Below, in pieces: positions 7,822 to 16,008 of a DNA stretch of 17,300 nt. Source of the DNA: an uncultured Prevotella sp. (GTDB taxonomy: Bacteria; Bacteroidota; Bacteroidia; Bacteroidales; Bacteroidaceae); assembly GCA_937880835.1 (NCBI GenBank), contig CALGRN010000345.1, positions 1 through 17,300 on the forward strand, in the 5' to 3' direction. Under the pieces are notes generated by a model that saw only the letters and a program-made list of their open reading frames with translations, searched no databases and was not told where the DNA came from. Each line of letters starts with the position of its first letter. The first letter of the stretch is position 1. The position numbers and the translations under genes are program-made.

Positions 7822-8102
7822 AAGCATTACTACTAAACAATGAGGGAATTTTATATTTTATATTATTAAAAACCTCTTATATTTTCTTTTGCAAAAATAA
7901 ATAAATTATCTCTAATCAACAAATAAAAACAAAGTTTTTTTATTCAAAAACTCGTATTTTTTGTTTTATAGTACTATTTTTAATGAATAAATATAATCAG
8001 CATTGTTAAAAAAACTAATTGGCATCTTTTTATCCATAACTATAATACTGATAATTACTCATTATGATATATCGCTTTCGGATAATATTATGTTCTTTCG
8101 GA
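7822..8102. other. AT-rich gap without a gene
   Basis: This stretch is made largely of A/T runs and holds no convincing gene on either strand. A TTG-started frame at 8003 on the plus strand begins with a hydrophobic segment but then runs antisense into the choice-of-anchor J gene. The only element I can point to is the minus-strand promoter pair at 7892-7923. Confidence 0.6.
7892..7923 (-). promoter_or_regulatory. Complete Bacteroidota-type promoter, minus strand
   Basis: On the minus strand, TTTG (7923 to 7920) and TATTTTTG (7899 to 7892) are separated by 20 bp, matching both the -33 TTTG and the -7 TAnnTTTG consensus at the expected distance. RNA would start near 7884. It would reach the hairpin at 7821-7792 after about 65 nt and, if it reads through, the glycosyltransferase operon start at 7632 after about 250 nt. 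AT-rich DNA produces such matches by chance, so this stays tentative. Confidence 0.45.
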
Positions 8103-9500
8103 TTATTTCACCACCTTCTTTCCGTCGCGAATGTAAATGCCTTTGCCAAGCGTTTCCCAGTCATCGCTCACGCGGATGCCGGCAGGCGTGTAAGTTCCTT
8201 TGCGAACAGCATGTAAGGCAGAGTTGTCGGTAATTGTTTCGATGCCCGTCAGCTTTTTCTCGCCATATACAGTCACGTCGTCTAAGCAAATCCAATAATT
8301 GTCAGTACATTCGGAGTGCATGAACGATACGTACTGTGTACCTTCGGGCAAATCGTATTTACGTTCGAGCCATTGCTGCCCCACATTGAGAGTTTCTTTC
8401 GAGTCAGCCACCATGTTCCACACTCCTTTTTCGGGGTCGGCGTCAACCTGGTACCACAAAGCGTATTTCTCGGCAAAATATTGTTTTTCTTGTGCCTTTA
8501 CGAAAAATCTTATCTGCTTTGCTCCGTCTATGCACGGTGTGATTAGGTTGTTCTTCGGCATCAGAGCACCTACATTTTCTATATATGATGCCGAAGCGAT
8601 AACACCCTTGCTGTCGTTATGACCTTCATTCTTGTTGTAGAAGAAAGCTGCATCCCATGTATATCCGTCCTTGTCCAAGTCTTCTGCCGTCCAGCCTTCG
8701 GGCAACGTGCCGTTATCGAAGCCTTCAAACAAAATGATACCGTCTGTTCCAATAACAACTTCATCAGTTATAACATTGTCTTCTGCATCGGCAATCATCC
8801 AATAGATTGCACCACCGGCAGCAGCATCAACAAAAGAATATATCTTGGCATCGGCAGGCTGCATGATGTAGCAACCGTTAAATACAGGTTCTTCCCACAA
8901 TCTGGCAATGCTGCCTCCTTCAAATTCGGGAGTCTCGCCTTTCGTGCCGCCTTTTGCACGAACGTTGCAACCGTTGAAGAAAAACTTACCCGCAGAAAGA
9001 CCGCTGTATGCGCCCGTTGCTTCTATCGTACATTTGTCTAATGTGATAGTGCCTCTGTTATGCAAACCTCTGTGCCAACTGTCAGTGGCATCGGCATTGG
9101 TACACGTGGCAATGAGAGTGTCGCCCGTGATAGTCATTTCCTTAAAGTTAGTAAATGCCATGCTGTTTTCAGTAATTATCTTATTTGTGCCCACAAGAAC
9201 AAGAGTCAGACCGTCGATTGAGTTTCTTATACCAATGCCGTAACCTTCAGCATCCATCGTTTCTATCGTAGCATTGTCGAGCGCGAGCGTATTCGTTTCT
9301 TTATCATACTTCACCTTACCGCTTACACCCGGAATTACCGTCAGGTCGCCGCAGTTAGATGAGGTAACCGGCGTGCCGGCAATCATAAGATCGTATTCTT
9401 CCTCTTCCTGAGCATTCGCATGACAAGGAATGATTAACATGACGATTAACAGAAAGAATAACGCAGTAAATCTGTTTTTTTGTAAATGTTTTGTTTTCAT
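8103..9500 (-). CDS. Secreted choice-of-anchor J protein with type IX-like C-terminal tail
   Basis: The frame opens at 9527, but the ATG at 9500 (465 residues) puts a classical signal peptide right at the start: MKTKHLQKN, a hydrophobic core FTALFFLLIVMLIIP, then CHANA|Q as the likely cleavage site. The mature protein begins with an acidic EEEEYDL. It has a repetitive segment (about 35-225) rich in short strand patterns such as VKYDKETNTLALDNATIE and MTITGDTLIATCTNA, suggesting a beta-helix. Next is a choice-of-anchor J / cleaved-adhesin type domain (about 255-415): ILFEGFDNGTLPEGWTAEDLDKDGYTW, then LITPCID and WICLDDVTVYG. The end (YTPAGIRVSDDWETLGKGIYIRDGKKVVK) is a beta-rich tail of the sort used as a sorting signal for type IX secretion, which fits sprA being in the same window. 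It is a single-gene unit with a -7 box at 9602-9609. Binding target unknown. Confidence 0.87.
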   Translation of the reverse strand: MKTKHLQKNRFTALFFLLIVMLIIPCHANAQEEEEYDLMIAGTPVTSSNCGDLTVIPGVSGKVKYDKETNTLALDNATIETMDAEGYGIGIRNSIDGLTLVLVGTNKIITENSMAFTNFKEMTITGDTLIATCTNADATDSWHRGLHNRGTITLDKCTIEATGAYSGLSAGKFFFNGCNVRAKGGTKGETPEFEGGSIARLWEEPVFNGCYIMQPADAKIYSFVDAAAGGAIYWMIADAEDNVITDEVVIGTDGIILFEGFDNGTLPEGWTAEDLDKDGYTWDAAFFYNKNEGHNDSKGVIASASYIENVGALMPKNNLITPCIDGAKQIRFFVKAQEKQYFAEKYALWYQVDADPEKGVWNMVADSKETLNVGQQWLERKYDLPEGTQYVSFMHSECTDNYWICLDDVTVYGEKKLTGIETITDNSALHAVRKGTYTPAGIRVSDDWETLGKGIYIRDGKKVVK

Positions 9501-9601
9501 ACTGTTTTTCTTGCCTCCCTGCTTCACTCCTATCTGATATGCGATGAAGAGAACGTCGTATCGAAGGCGCGGACGTTAAGGTTATTGATTTGTTTCAGAT
9601 G

Positions 9602-9609
9602 CAAATTTA
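9602..9609 (-). promoter_or_regulatory. -7 promoter box of the choice-of-anchor J gene
   Basis: On the minus strand this reads TAAATTTG, an exact match to TAnnTTTG. No matching -33 box is visible. It would give a leader of about 95 nt before the ATG at 9500. The leader contains GGAGG 13 nt ahead of that ATG, too far for a strong ribosome site. Confidence 0.45.
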
Positions 9610-9695
9610 CTAAAAAAACAAAAATATTTGCTTATTTCTTACAAAAATATATCCAAATAATATTATTAATATGCATACTTGTTGATTTCTGTCAT

Positions 9696-9739
9696 AAAAA
9701 ACAAAGTTTCAACCGCTTATTACGAACGGCTGAAACTTT
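9696..9739 (-). terminator. Intrinsic terminator of the lepA-Crp/Fnr operon
   Basis: AAAGTTTCA (9703-9711) pairs with TGAAACTTT (9731-9739). After one A-C mismatch, CCG (9713-9715) pairs with CGG (9727-9729), leaving an 11-nt loop. On the minus strand the stem is followed by GTTTTTTA. It sits about 80 bp past the regulator's stop codon. The plus-strand side lacks a T-run. Confidence 0.75.
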
Positions 9740-9818
9740 ATATTATCGTCAATCTTGCGAGCTTATTAAAGATGTTGAGAGCTGCAAGTCGGCAAAAGAA
9801 AAACATTACATTGTTTTA

Positions 9819-10412
9819 TCACAACAATACTGACGCTCTTACGCGACTCAACGTTTCCGGCGTCATTTGCAGATAGCTGGCAATATATATCAAAGGAGCT
9901 CTCAATATAACTTTCGGCATAAGTTTGCATATCTTTCGGTATCTGTCCTGTGCTGTTTCAAATCTCACCAAATCAGCATGAACCTGAGAAAGAATCAACG
10001 ACTCCTCCAATATCTTTCTGTACAATATCTGTATGTTCACATTATGAAGCGCAACTTCCTCTAATCTTGCTTTCGGAAGCGCATAAATAGTAACCGGCTC
10101 TAATGCTTCTACTTGAAGTTTTGACGGTTCTTCGCGGAAGAGACTTTCTATACACATTACAATAGTATTGTCAACTCCGAAATGCTCCGTCACTTCTTTT
10201 CCTTTCTTAAAATAGAACTGACGCACAAGTCCTTTATCTATATAATATATATGTCTGCAAACTTCACCTTCTTCGAGAATCATATCGCCTTTGGAATATT
10301 TTCTCTGAATGAGAATACCTTCAAGTATATCAAGTTCATCGTGAGTCATCGTGCTATACTTGCGGGCAAGTTCGCGTGCTATATCTCTTTTCGTGTTCTG
10401 AATTTCTTTCAT
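9819..10412 (-). CDS. Crp/Fnr-family transcriptional regulator
   Basis: The 197-residue protein has a cyclic-nucleotide-binding-like beta-barrel (about 27-115: YSKGDMILEEGEVCRHIYYIDKGLVRQFY, then VTEHFGVDNT and VEALEPVTIYALPK), a dimerisation helix (about 118-150), and a short C-terminal helix-turn-helix (RAPLIYIASYLQMTPETLSRVRAS, about 171-194). The protein stops immediately after the recognition helix, as many Bacteroidota members do. The cysteines (52, 87, 162) do not form an FNR iron-sulfur pattern, and the arginine/serine phosphate-binding motif of true CRP is not evident, so cAMP binding is doubtful. Ligand and targets are unknown. It starts 24 bp after lepA and is probably co-transcribed with it. 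Its start has an unusually good ribosome-binding site for this phylum (10419-10424). Confidence 0.88.
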   Translation of the reverse strand: MKEIQNTKRDIARELARKYSTMTHDELDILEGILIQRKYSKGDMILEEGEVCRHIYYIDKGLVRQFYFKKGKEVTEHFGVDNTIVMCIESLFREEPSKLQVEALEPVTIYALPKARLEEVALHNVNIQILYRKILEESLILSQVHADLVRFETAQDRYRKICKLMPKVILRAPLIYIASYLQMTPETLSRVRASVLL

Positions 10413-10418
10413 GTATAT

Positions 10419-10424
10419 CTCCTT
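10419..10424 (-). promoter_or_regulatory. Strong Shine-Dalgarno site of the Crp/Fnr gene
   Basis: The minus strand reads AAGGAG-ATATAC-ATG, a six-base Shine-Dalgarno match with 6-nt spacing to the ATG at 10412. The other genes here lack such sites, as usual in Bacteroidota. It supports this start and suggests the regulator is translated independently of lepA. Confidence 0.65.
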
Positions 10425-10436
10425 TCTTAATAATTC

Positions 10437-12218
10437 CTAATCAAGTTTAAGCACTGCAAGGAAAGCTTTTTGCGGCACTTCAACATTGCCTATCTGTTTC
10501 ATTCGCTTCTTTCCTTTTTTCTGCTTTTCAAGAAGTTTTCGCTTACGGCTTACGTCTCCTCCATAACATTTTGCCGTAACATCTTTTCTCACACACTTTA
10601 TCGTTTCACGTGCGATAATCTTAGCTCCGATTGCAGCTTGAATGGCAATGTCAAACTGTTGACGCGGTATTAAGTCTTTTAGTTTCTCGCACATGCGTCT
10701 TCCGAATGTTACGGCATTATCTTGATGCGTAAGCGTAGAAAGAGCATCAACAGGTTCTCCATTCAACAATATATCCAACTTTGCAAGTTTGGAAGGTCTG
10801 AAACCGTCTATATGATAATCGAACGATGCGTATCCTTTGGAAATACTCTTCAACTTATCGTAGAAGTCGATAACGATTTCTCCGAGCGGAAGCATGAAAT
10901 GCAGTTCTACTCTGTTACCGCTTATGTATTCTTGCTTTATTAGTTCTCCGCGTTTATCAAGGCAAAGTTTCATTATTGCCCCGATGTAATTGGAATCCGT
11001 TATTATAGAAGCCTTTATGTATGGTTCTTCTATATGCTCTATCATTGTCTGTTCTGGTAATCCGGAAGGATTATGAACTTCTTTTGAACCTCCCTGTTTG
11101 TCATATACCATATATGAAACGTTAGGAACGGTAGTAATAACATCCATATCAAACTCTCTGTCCAAACGTTCTTGAACAATCTCCATGTGAAGAAGCCCCA
11201 AGAAACCGCAACGGAAACCGAAACCTAACGCTACGGATGATTCGGGAGAGAAAGAAAGCGATGCATCATTAAGCTGCAACTTTTCCAATGATGCTCGTAA
11301 ATTCTCATAATCACTCGGATCAATAGGATAAACTCCGGCAAAGACCATAGGCTTTACTTCCTGAAAACCTTCTATTGCCTTGTCGCATGGACGTTCTATA
11401 TGCGTGATTGTATCGCCAACCTTAACTTCCTTAGCATCTTTTATTCCGCTTATTATATATCCCACCTCACCAGTACTAAGCTCTTTGCGAGGTATCATAT
11501 CCATTTTAAGAACTCCTACCTCATCAGCGTCGTATTCCATTCCGGTATTGAAGAACTTTACTTTGTCTCCTTTGCGTATTACCCCATTCTCTATTTTGAA
11601 ATAAGCTATTATTCCTCTGAATGAGTTGAAGACCGAATCGAATATCAATGCTTGCAACGGTGCGTCAACATCTCCAACGGGATGAGGTATTTTTTTAACA
11701 ACGGCTTCAAGAACCTGTTCTATTCCTTCGCCTGTTTTTCCTGACGCCCTAAGTATATCTGAACGTTCGCATCCTATAAGTTCTATTATCTCGTCCTCAA
11801 CTTCGTCCGGCATTGCAGAAGGCATGTCTATCTTGTTTATTACAGGTATGATTTCAAGGTCGTGCTCTATTGCCATATAAAGATTGGATATAGTCTGTGC
11901 CTGCACGCCTTGCGTGGCATCCACAACGAGCAATGCACCTTCGCAAGCCGCGATACTTCTTGACACTTCATAAGAGAAATCGACGTGTCCCGGAGTGTCA
12001 ATAAGATTGAGTACGTATTTCTCTCTGTCAAGACTGTACTCCATCTGAATGGCATGGCTTTTAATAGTAATGCCACGTTCGCGCTCCAAATCCATATTAT
12101 CGAGCATCTGACCGTCGGTCACCTTTATTGTGTTTGTATATTCCAACAGTCTGTCAGCAAGAGTACTCTTGCCATGATCAATATGAGCTATTATACAGAA
12201 ATTTCTTATGTTATTCAT
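10437..12218 (-). CDS. lepA: Elongation factor 4 (LepA), translational GTPase
   Basis: At 593 residues this is a full-length LepA/EF4. EF4 binds the ribosome and can back-translocate tRNAs; it also affects initiation and assembly of the small subunit. G-domain motifs are AHIDHGKST (11-19), the switch I region DNMDLERERGITIK (about 40-53), DTPGH (74-78) and NKID (128-131). Domain 2 and the EF-G-like domains follow, with the family-specific SVALGFGFRCGFLGLLHMEIVQERL in the middle. The LepA-specific C-terminal domain carries ATITDSNYIGAIMKLC-like and LDILLNGEPVDALSTL patterns and ends with the basic stretch KRKLLEKQKKGKKRMKQIG. The ATG at 12218 gives the standard N-terminus MNNIRNFCIIAHIDHG. It is the first gene of a two-gene unit with the Crp/Fnr regulator; -7 boxes lie just upstream. 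Confidence 0.98.
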   Translation of the reverse strand: MNNIRNFCIIAHIDHGKSTLADRLLEYTNTIKVTDGQMLDNMDLERERGITIKSHAIQMEYSLDREKYVLNLIDTPGHVDFSYEVSRSIAACEGALLVVDATQGVQAQTISNLYMAIEHDLEIIPVINKIDMPSAMPDEVEDEIIELIGCERSDILRASGKTGEGIEQVLEAVVKKIPHPVGDVDAPLQALIFDSVFNSFRGIIAYFKIENGVIRKGDKVKFFNTGMEYDADEVGVLKMDMIPRKELSTGEVGYIISGIKDAKEVKVGDTITHIERPCDKAIEGFQEVKPMVFAGVYPIDPSDYENLRASLEKLQLNDASLSFSPESSVALGFGFRCGFLGLLHMEIVQERLDREFDMDVITTVPNVSYMVYDKQGGSKEVHNPSGLPEQTMIEHIEEPYIKASIITDSNYIGAIMKLCLDKRGELIKQEYISGNRVELHFMLPLGEIVIDFYDKLKSISKGYASFDYHIDGFRPSKLAKLDILLNGEPVDALSTLTHQDNAVTFGRRMCEKLKDLIPRQQFDIAIQAAIGAKIIARETIKCVRKDVTAKCYGGDVSRKRKLLEKQKKGKKRMKQIGNVEVPQKAFLAVLKLD

Positions 12219-12241
12219 ATTTCATTGTCTGAAACGATTGG

Positions 12242-12258
12242 CAAATATAGCAAAAATA
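12242..12258 (-). promoter_or_regulatory. Two adjacent -7 boxes upstream of lepA
   Basis: On the minus strand TATTTTTG (12258 to 12251) and TATATTTG (12249 to 12242) both match TAnnTTTG. RNA would start roughly 10-30 nt before the ATG at 12218. No clear TTTG box is present at -33. Confidence 0.45.
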
Positions 12259-12383
12259 CTTTCGCAGATACCACATGCCATTGTATCGTATCATCTTTTT
12301 AATTAATTTTAAATTCATATATCGCATAAATACTGCCGTCTGCTATCATTATTCATTACACGATATGTCTCTGATAAATAAGT

Positions 12384-12460
12384 GCTCAAAAATTGTCTTA
12401 TAGGACTTTTCAAAAAGTCTTATAGGACAATTTAAATTCTCTTATAAGACAATTTTGAGC
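12384..12460. repeat. Three phased 12-bp palindromes, 22-bp period (family B)
   Basis: GTCTTATAGGAC occurs at 12395-12406 and 12417-12428, and CTCTTATAAGAC at 12439-12450; each is one base off the perfect palindrome GTCTTATAAGAC. The spacing is exactly 22 bp both times. The outer flanks GCTCAAAAATTGTCTTATA (from 12384) and TATAAGACAATTTTGAGC (to 12460) are inverted copies apart from one bulged A, so the block can fold into one 18-bp hairpin. It lies in the 336-bp gap between the penicillin-binding protein stop and lepA; the rest of that gap shows only the lepA promoter boxes. Confidence 0.9.
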
Positions 12461-12554
12461 TTCTGCTTAACATTTCAATTTACAAATTCTGTCCTCTATA
12501 TTCTAATATTACATAAGAACATATTATAAACTATCTCCACGTGAATCATACAGG

Positions 12555-15038
12555 TCAGAAATCATCAAATGTCATTGTCTTCTCCGTCGGACGTTTCTTT
12601 GTGTCTTCCGTTTTGTTATCATTATTTTCCGAATTGGTTGCAGCAGGTTTTTCTATTACGTTTCCATTCTCGTCTAAGAATTCCTCATCCTCCATGATAC
12701 TAAGACTGTCATTATCCGACTTGTTATGTTGAGAAGAAGGATAATAGCTCTGGCACATATACATGCTCTGACTTATATCATCATCTTTCGGTTTAGGAAA
12801 TTTGCCATGATATTTTGAGAAATTTCCGTCGCTAAGCAGAGATTGCAGAAAATATCCGCATATCGGCAGTGCAGTCCTGCTGCCCTGCCCTAACGCGCCT
12901 GTTCTGAAATGAATGCAACGATATTCTCCTCCTACCCATGCACCACATACGATATTCGGACTGATGCCTACAAACCATGCGTCGGAATGATTGTTTGATG
13001 TACCGGTTTTACCTCCAAACTCCGTATCACGGAAATTACCTACATATCCCCAAAGGCTTTGAGAAGTTCCACCGGGTTCAAGCATTCCGCCTCTGAGCAT
13101 CTGCTGCATCAAGAACGCACTCTTATATGGTATTGCTTGCTTTTCTTCTGTCGGACCGACATATATCTCTTTTCCATCCTTGTCAACTATTCTTGTCACA
13201 AGAACCGGCTCTCTCACTTTTCCATCATCTGCTATTACGCAATATGCACTTACAAGTTCGAGCAAATTCATATCACTTGAACCAAGCGCAAGAGCCGGTG
13301 CATCATCCAACGGACTCTTCACTCCCATATCATGCGCAGTCTTTATAATATTCTTTATACCCATTTCTTGTCCAAGCCTTACTGCCACTGAGTTTATACT
13401 CTTGGCAAAAGCATTCTTCAACGGGATAGAATCGCCAGAGAAAGAACCATTTGCGTTTTGCGGTGTCCAAGTAACCATTTCTTTCTTTATCTTGTCATAA
13501 ACCTGCATGGATATATATTCATCACGCCGTTTATCACATGGTGTCAACCCCTGATTCATTGCTTCCGTATATACAAAAAGCTTGAATGTTGAACCGGGTT
13601 GACGCATAGCCGTAACCTTGTCATATTTCCATGAATTGAAATCAATATCGCCTACCCACGCCTTCACCGCTCCTGTCTGCGGCTCCATAGCAACAAAAGA
13701 GCAATGCATGAACTTAACCATATAGCGTATGGAATCCATCGTTGACATCTCTTTCTCTATTGTCCCATGCTCATAGTCAAACAGTTTTACCTTGTGAGGT
13801 TTGTTCATATAATACGAAACAGAGTCGGGCTGATTTGGAAATCTGGCTATAAGTGCCTTATATGATGGTTGTTTCTGCATAATACCTTCAATGAAACCGG
13901 GTATTACATTGCCTTCTTCATCTACCCAAGGTTCTTTATTACCCCAATGGTTTTTGAAGTTTCTCTGAACCTGCTTCATTTGCTTTATGGCAGCTTCTTC
14001 CGCATATTTCTGCATACGGCTGTCAATGGTTGTATATATTTTCAATCCGCTCGAATACAAATCAAGTCCGTTCTCTTTGCACCAATCTTTAAGATAGTCT
14101 GCAACTGCTTCGCGGAAATACTTTGCCTGACCGTCATAATTGTTCTCAACCTTAAAATCAAGCTTTATCGGTATTTTTGCGATAGAATCATATTGGCTTC
14201 TCGTTAAATCTCCAAGCTTCAACATATTGTTCAAAACAATATTACGACGTTTTATACTATTATCGGGATTGGATATGGGATTGTAGAACGTAGTTGCTTT
14301 AAGCATACCTACAAGAACAGCTGCTTGTTCTGTTGTTATATCCTTTGGAGTTGTGTTGAAATATGTCTTGGAAGCCGTCTTTATGCCATAGGAATTAGAA
14401 CCGAAATCGACAGTATTCGCATACATTGTCAGTATTTCTTTCTTGTCATAAATCAATTCCAGTTTCAATGCTATTATCCACTCCTTGCTTTTCATTATAA
14501 GCATTCTTATTCCGGGAATATAACCTAACAGTCCTGTTGAATATTGAGTACGTACACGGAACATATTCTTTGCCAACTGCTGCGTAATCGTTGAAGCTCC
14601 TCGTGCGTCATGATGCAAAATCGCATCTTTTGCCGCGCCGAACATTCCTTGAAAATCAATACCTATATGATTAAAATATCTTTCATCCTCTGTATCGATA
14701 AGAGCTTTCCAAAAAGCCGGATTAACTTCTTCAAACTTAACAGGCGTTCGGTTCTCATTAAAATATTTTCCTATAAGAACTCCGTCTGCACTGTATATCT
14801 CTGACGCTTGACTTGTTTCAGGATTCATGATACGAGCGAAACCCGGTGATTTTCCAAACAACCAAAGAAAATTAACGTCAACAGCTCCCAAATAAAGGAA
14901 AATAGAAACTATCAACGATACAATCACAGTAGCAGTCTTAATATACCAAGGACGATTTATATACAAGCCTTTATACCAAGACCAAAACAACTTTATTTTG
15001 TCGGAACACCAGTTTAATATCTTTTTTATCTTCATCAC
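12555..15038 (-). CDS. Class A penicillin-binding protein (bifunctional glycosyltransferase/transpeptidase)
   Basis: The 827-residue protein is a PBP1A-type enzyme that polymerises lipid II and cross-links peptidoglycan in the periplasm. A basic cytoplasmic tail is followed by one membrane helix (about 32-53). The GT51 domain has ALIDTEDERYFNHIGID with catalytic Glu117, then RGASTITQQLAKN (about 146-158), KEWIIALKLE and YANTVDFGSNSYGI. The transpeptidase domain has the three active-site motifs: STFK with nucleophile Ser483, SIN at 547-549 and KTGT at 677-680. The last 80 residues are an acidic, low-complexity tail ending MTFDDF, probably flexible. The ATG at 15038 is 49 bp after the miaA stop, so the two may be co-transcribed, although a -7 box sits between them. 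I would call it mrcA/ponA-like without assigning the symbol. Confidence 0.96.
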   Translation of the reverse strand: MMKIKKILNWCSDKIKLFWSWYKGLYINRPWYIKTATVIVSLIVSIFLYLGAVDVNFLWLFGKSPGFARIMNPETSQASEIYSADGVLIGKYFNENRTPVKFEEVNPAFWKALIDTEDERYFNHIGIDFQGMFGAAKDAILHHDARGASTITQQLAKNMFRVRTQYSTGLLGYIPGIRMLIMKSKEWIIALKLELIYDKKEILTMYANTVDFGSNSYGIKTASKTYFNTTPKDITTEQAAVLVGMLKATTFYNPISNPDNSIKRRNIVLNNMLKLGDLTRSQYDSIAKIPIKLDFKVENNYDGQAKYFREAVADYLKDWCKENGLDLYSSGLKIYTTIDSRMQKYAEEAAIKQMKQVQRNFKNHWGNKEPWVDEEGNVIPGFIEGIMQKQPSYKALIARFPNQPDSVSYYMNKPHKVKLFDYEHGTIEKEMSTMDSIRYMVKFMHCSFVAMEPQTGAVKAWVGDIDFNSWKYDKVTAMRQPGSTFKLFVYTEAMNQGLTPCDKRRDEYISMQVYDKIKKEMVTWTPQNANGSFSGDSIPLKNAFAKSINSVAVRLGQEMGIKNIIKTAHDMGVKSPLDDAPALALGSSDMNLLELVSAYCVIADDGKVREPVLVTRIVDKDGKEIYVGPTEEKQAIPYKSAFLMQQMLRGGMLEPGGTSQSLWGYVGNFRDTEFGGKTGTSNNHSDAWFVGISPNIVCGAWVGGEYRCIHFRTGALGQGSRTALPICGYFLQSLLSDGNFSKYHGKFPKPKDDDISQSMYMCQSYYPSSQHNKSDNDSLSIMEDEEFLDENGNVIEKPAATNSENNDNKTEDTKKRPTEKTMTFDDF

Positions 15039-15062
15039 AATACAGGTAACGTTTACATTCTA

Positions 15063-15070
15063 CAAAAATA
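15063..15070 (-). promoter_or_regulatory. -7 box upstream of the penicillin-binding protein gene
   Basis: On the minus strand it reads TATTTTTG, matching TAnnTTTG, in the 49-bp gap after miaA and about 25 bp before the ATG at 15038. The -33 element is weak. It may give the gene its own start in addition to read-through from miaA. Confidence 0.35.
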
Positions 15071-15087
15071 CGAAAAATACTCGTTAT

Positions 15088-15993
15088 CTACACCATATTA
15101 TCTATATATTTTATGATTTCTTCAATGTTATCCGGATGAAACCATTTTATTGAATTGTCTTTTTTAAACCAAGTAAGTTGTTTTCTCATATATCGTCTTG
15201 AATTAGACTGTATCTTGAAAATTGCTTCTTCAAGTGATATCTTATTATCAAAGTATTCGAACAATTCTTTATATCCGACCGTATTCAGAGAATTCAAACC
15301 TCTCATATTGTAAACGTTCTTAGCTTCGTCAACAAGTCCGTTTTCAATCATATCGTAAACTCTCGCATTTATCCTTTCGTAAAGTTCTTCACGCGGTCTT
15401 TCCAACCCGATTTTTACAATATTGAAAGGTCTTTTCTTTTTTGTATTAGTTCTGAAACTCGTATATGTTTTACCTGTCATAAGGCATATTTCAAGTGCAT
15501 GAACAACCCTACGCGGATTATTTCTGTCAACAATGGAATGATGTATAGGATCTAGAATTTTAAGTTGTTCAACCAAAGCATCCAATCCTTCGTTTTCAAG
15601 TTTTTGTTTCATAAATTCCCTCGTTTTGTCATCAACGGTTGGAATATCATCAATTCCGTTACAAACAGCATCAATATACATCATACTTCCACCGGACATT
15701 AGTTGTATTCCTTTATTTTTCTCATCATGAAAAAGTTCATCCAACAAAGCAAGAACATCCTGTTCGAATATTGCAGCACTATAATATTCAGTTACGCTGT
15801 GATTTCCTACAAAATAATGCTTAACTCTCTTCTGCTGCGACAAAGTAGGAGCTGCTGTCCCTATCGGTAATTCCCTGAATATCTGTCTTGAATCTGCATT
15901 TATTATAGATATGTTGTAATGTTCGGCAACAGACAGACAAAGCTCTGTCTTGCCTACACCTGTCGGACCTAATAAAACAATCAAAGTATTCAT
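15088..15993 (-). CDS. miaA: tRNA dimethylallyltransferase MiaA
   Basis: The 301-residue product has the usual MiaA length. It transfers a dimethylallyl group from dimethylallyl diphosphate to N6 of adenosine 37 in tRNAs that read codons starting with U, in the cytoplasm. Visible motifs are the P-loop GPTGVGKT (9-16), NADSRQ (32-37, with the catalytic Asp-Ser), GTAAPT, LMSGGSMMYIDAV (98-110), DIPTVD, RRVVHALEI (161-169) and the tRNA-contacting RRYMRKQLTWFKK (266-278). It lies downstream of lpxA on the same strand, but a strong hairpin with a T-run ends 15 bp before its ATG (16009-16075), so its expression may be separated from, or attenuated relative to, the lipid A genes. I found no TAnnTTTG box for it between that hairpin and lpxA. 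Confidence 0.97.
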   Translation of the reverse strand: MNTLIVLLGPTGVGKTELCLSVAEHYNISIINADSRQIFRELPIGTAAPTLSQQKRVKHYFVGNHSVTEYYSAAIFEQDVLALLDELFHDEKNKGIQLMSGGSMMYIDAVCNGIDDIPTVDDKTREFMKQKLENEGLDALVEQLKILDPIHHSIVDRNNPRRVVHALEICLMTGKTYTSFRTNTKKKRPFNIVKIGLERPREELYERINARVYDMIENGLVDEAKNVYNMRGLNSLNTVGYKELFEYFDNKISLEEAIFKIQSNSRRYMRKQLTWFKKDNSIKWFHPDNIEEIIKYIDNMV

Positions 15994-16008
15994 TTATGGC
16001 ATTGATAT

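Noticed and set aside
8003..8233. Plus-strand ORF with hydrophobic N-terminus (MLKKLIGIFLSITIILIITHYD)
   Set aside because: It needs a TTG start in AT-rich DNA, and beyond position 8103 it is antisense to the well-supported choice-of-anchor J gene. The hydrophobic look is what A/T-rich codons give by chance.
9819..10412. True FNR oxygen sensor or cAMP-binding CRP
   Set aside because: No N-terminal four-cysteine cluster and no clear cAMP phosphate-binding motif can be seen; only family-level assignment is justified.
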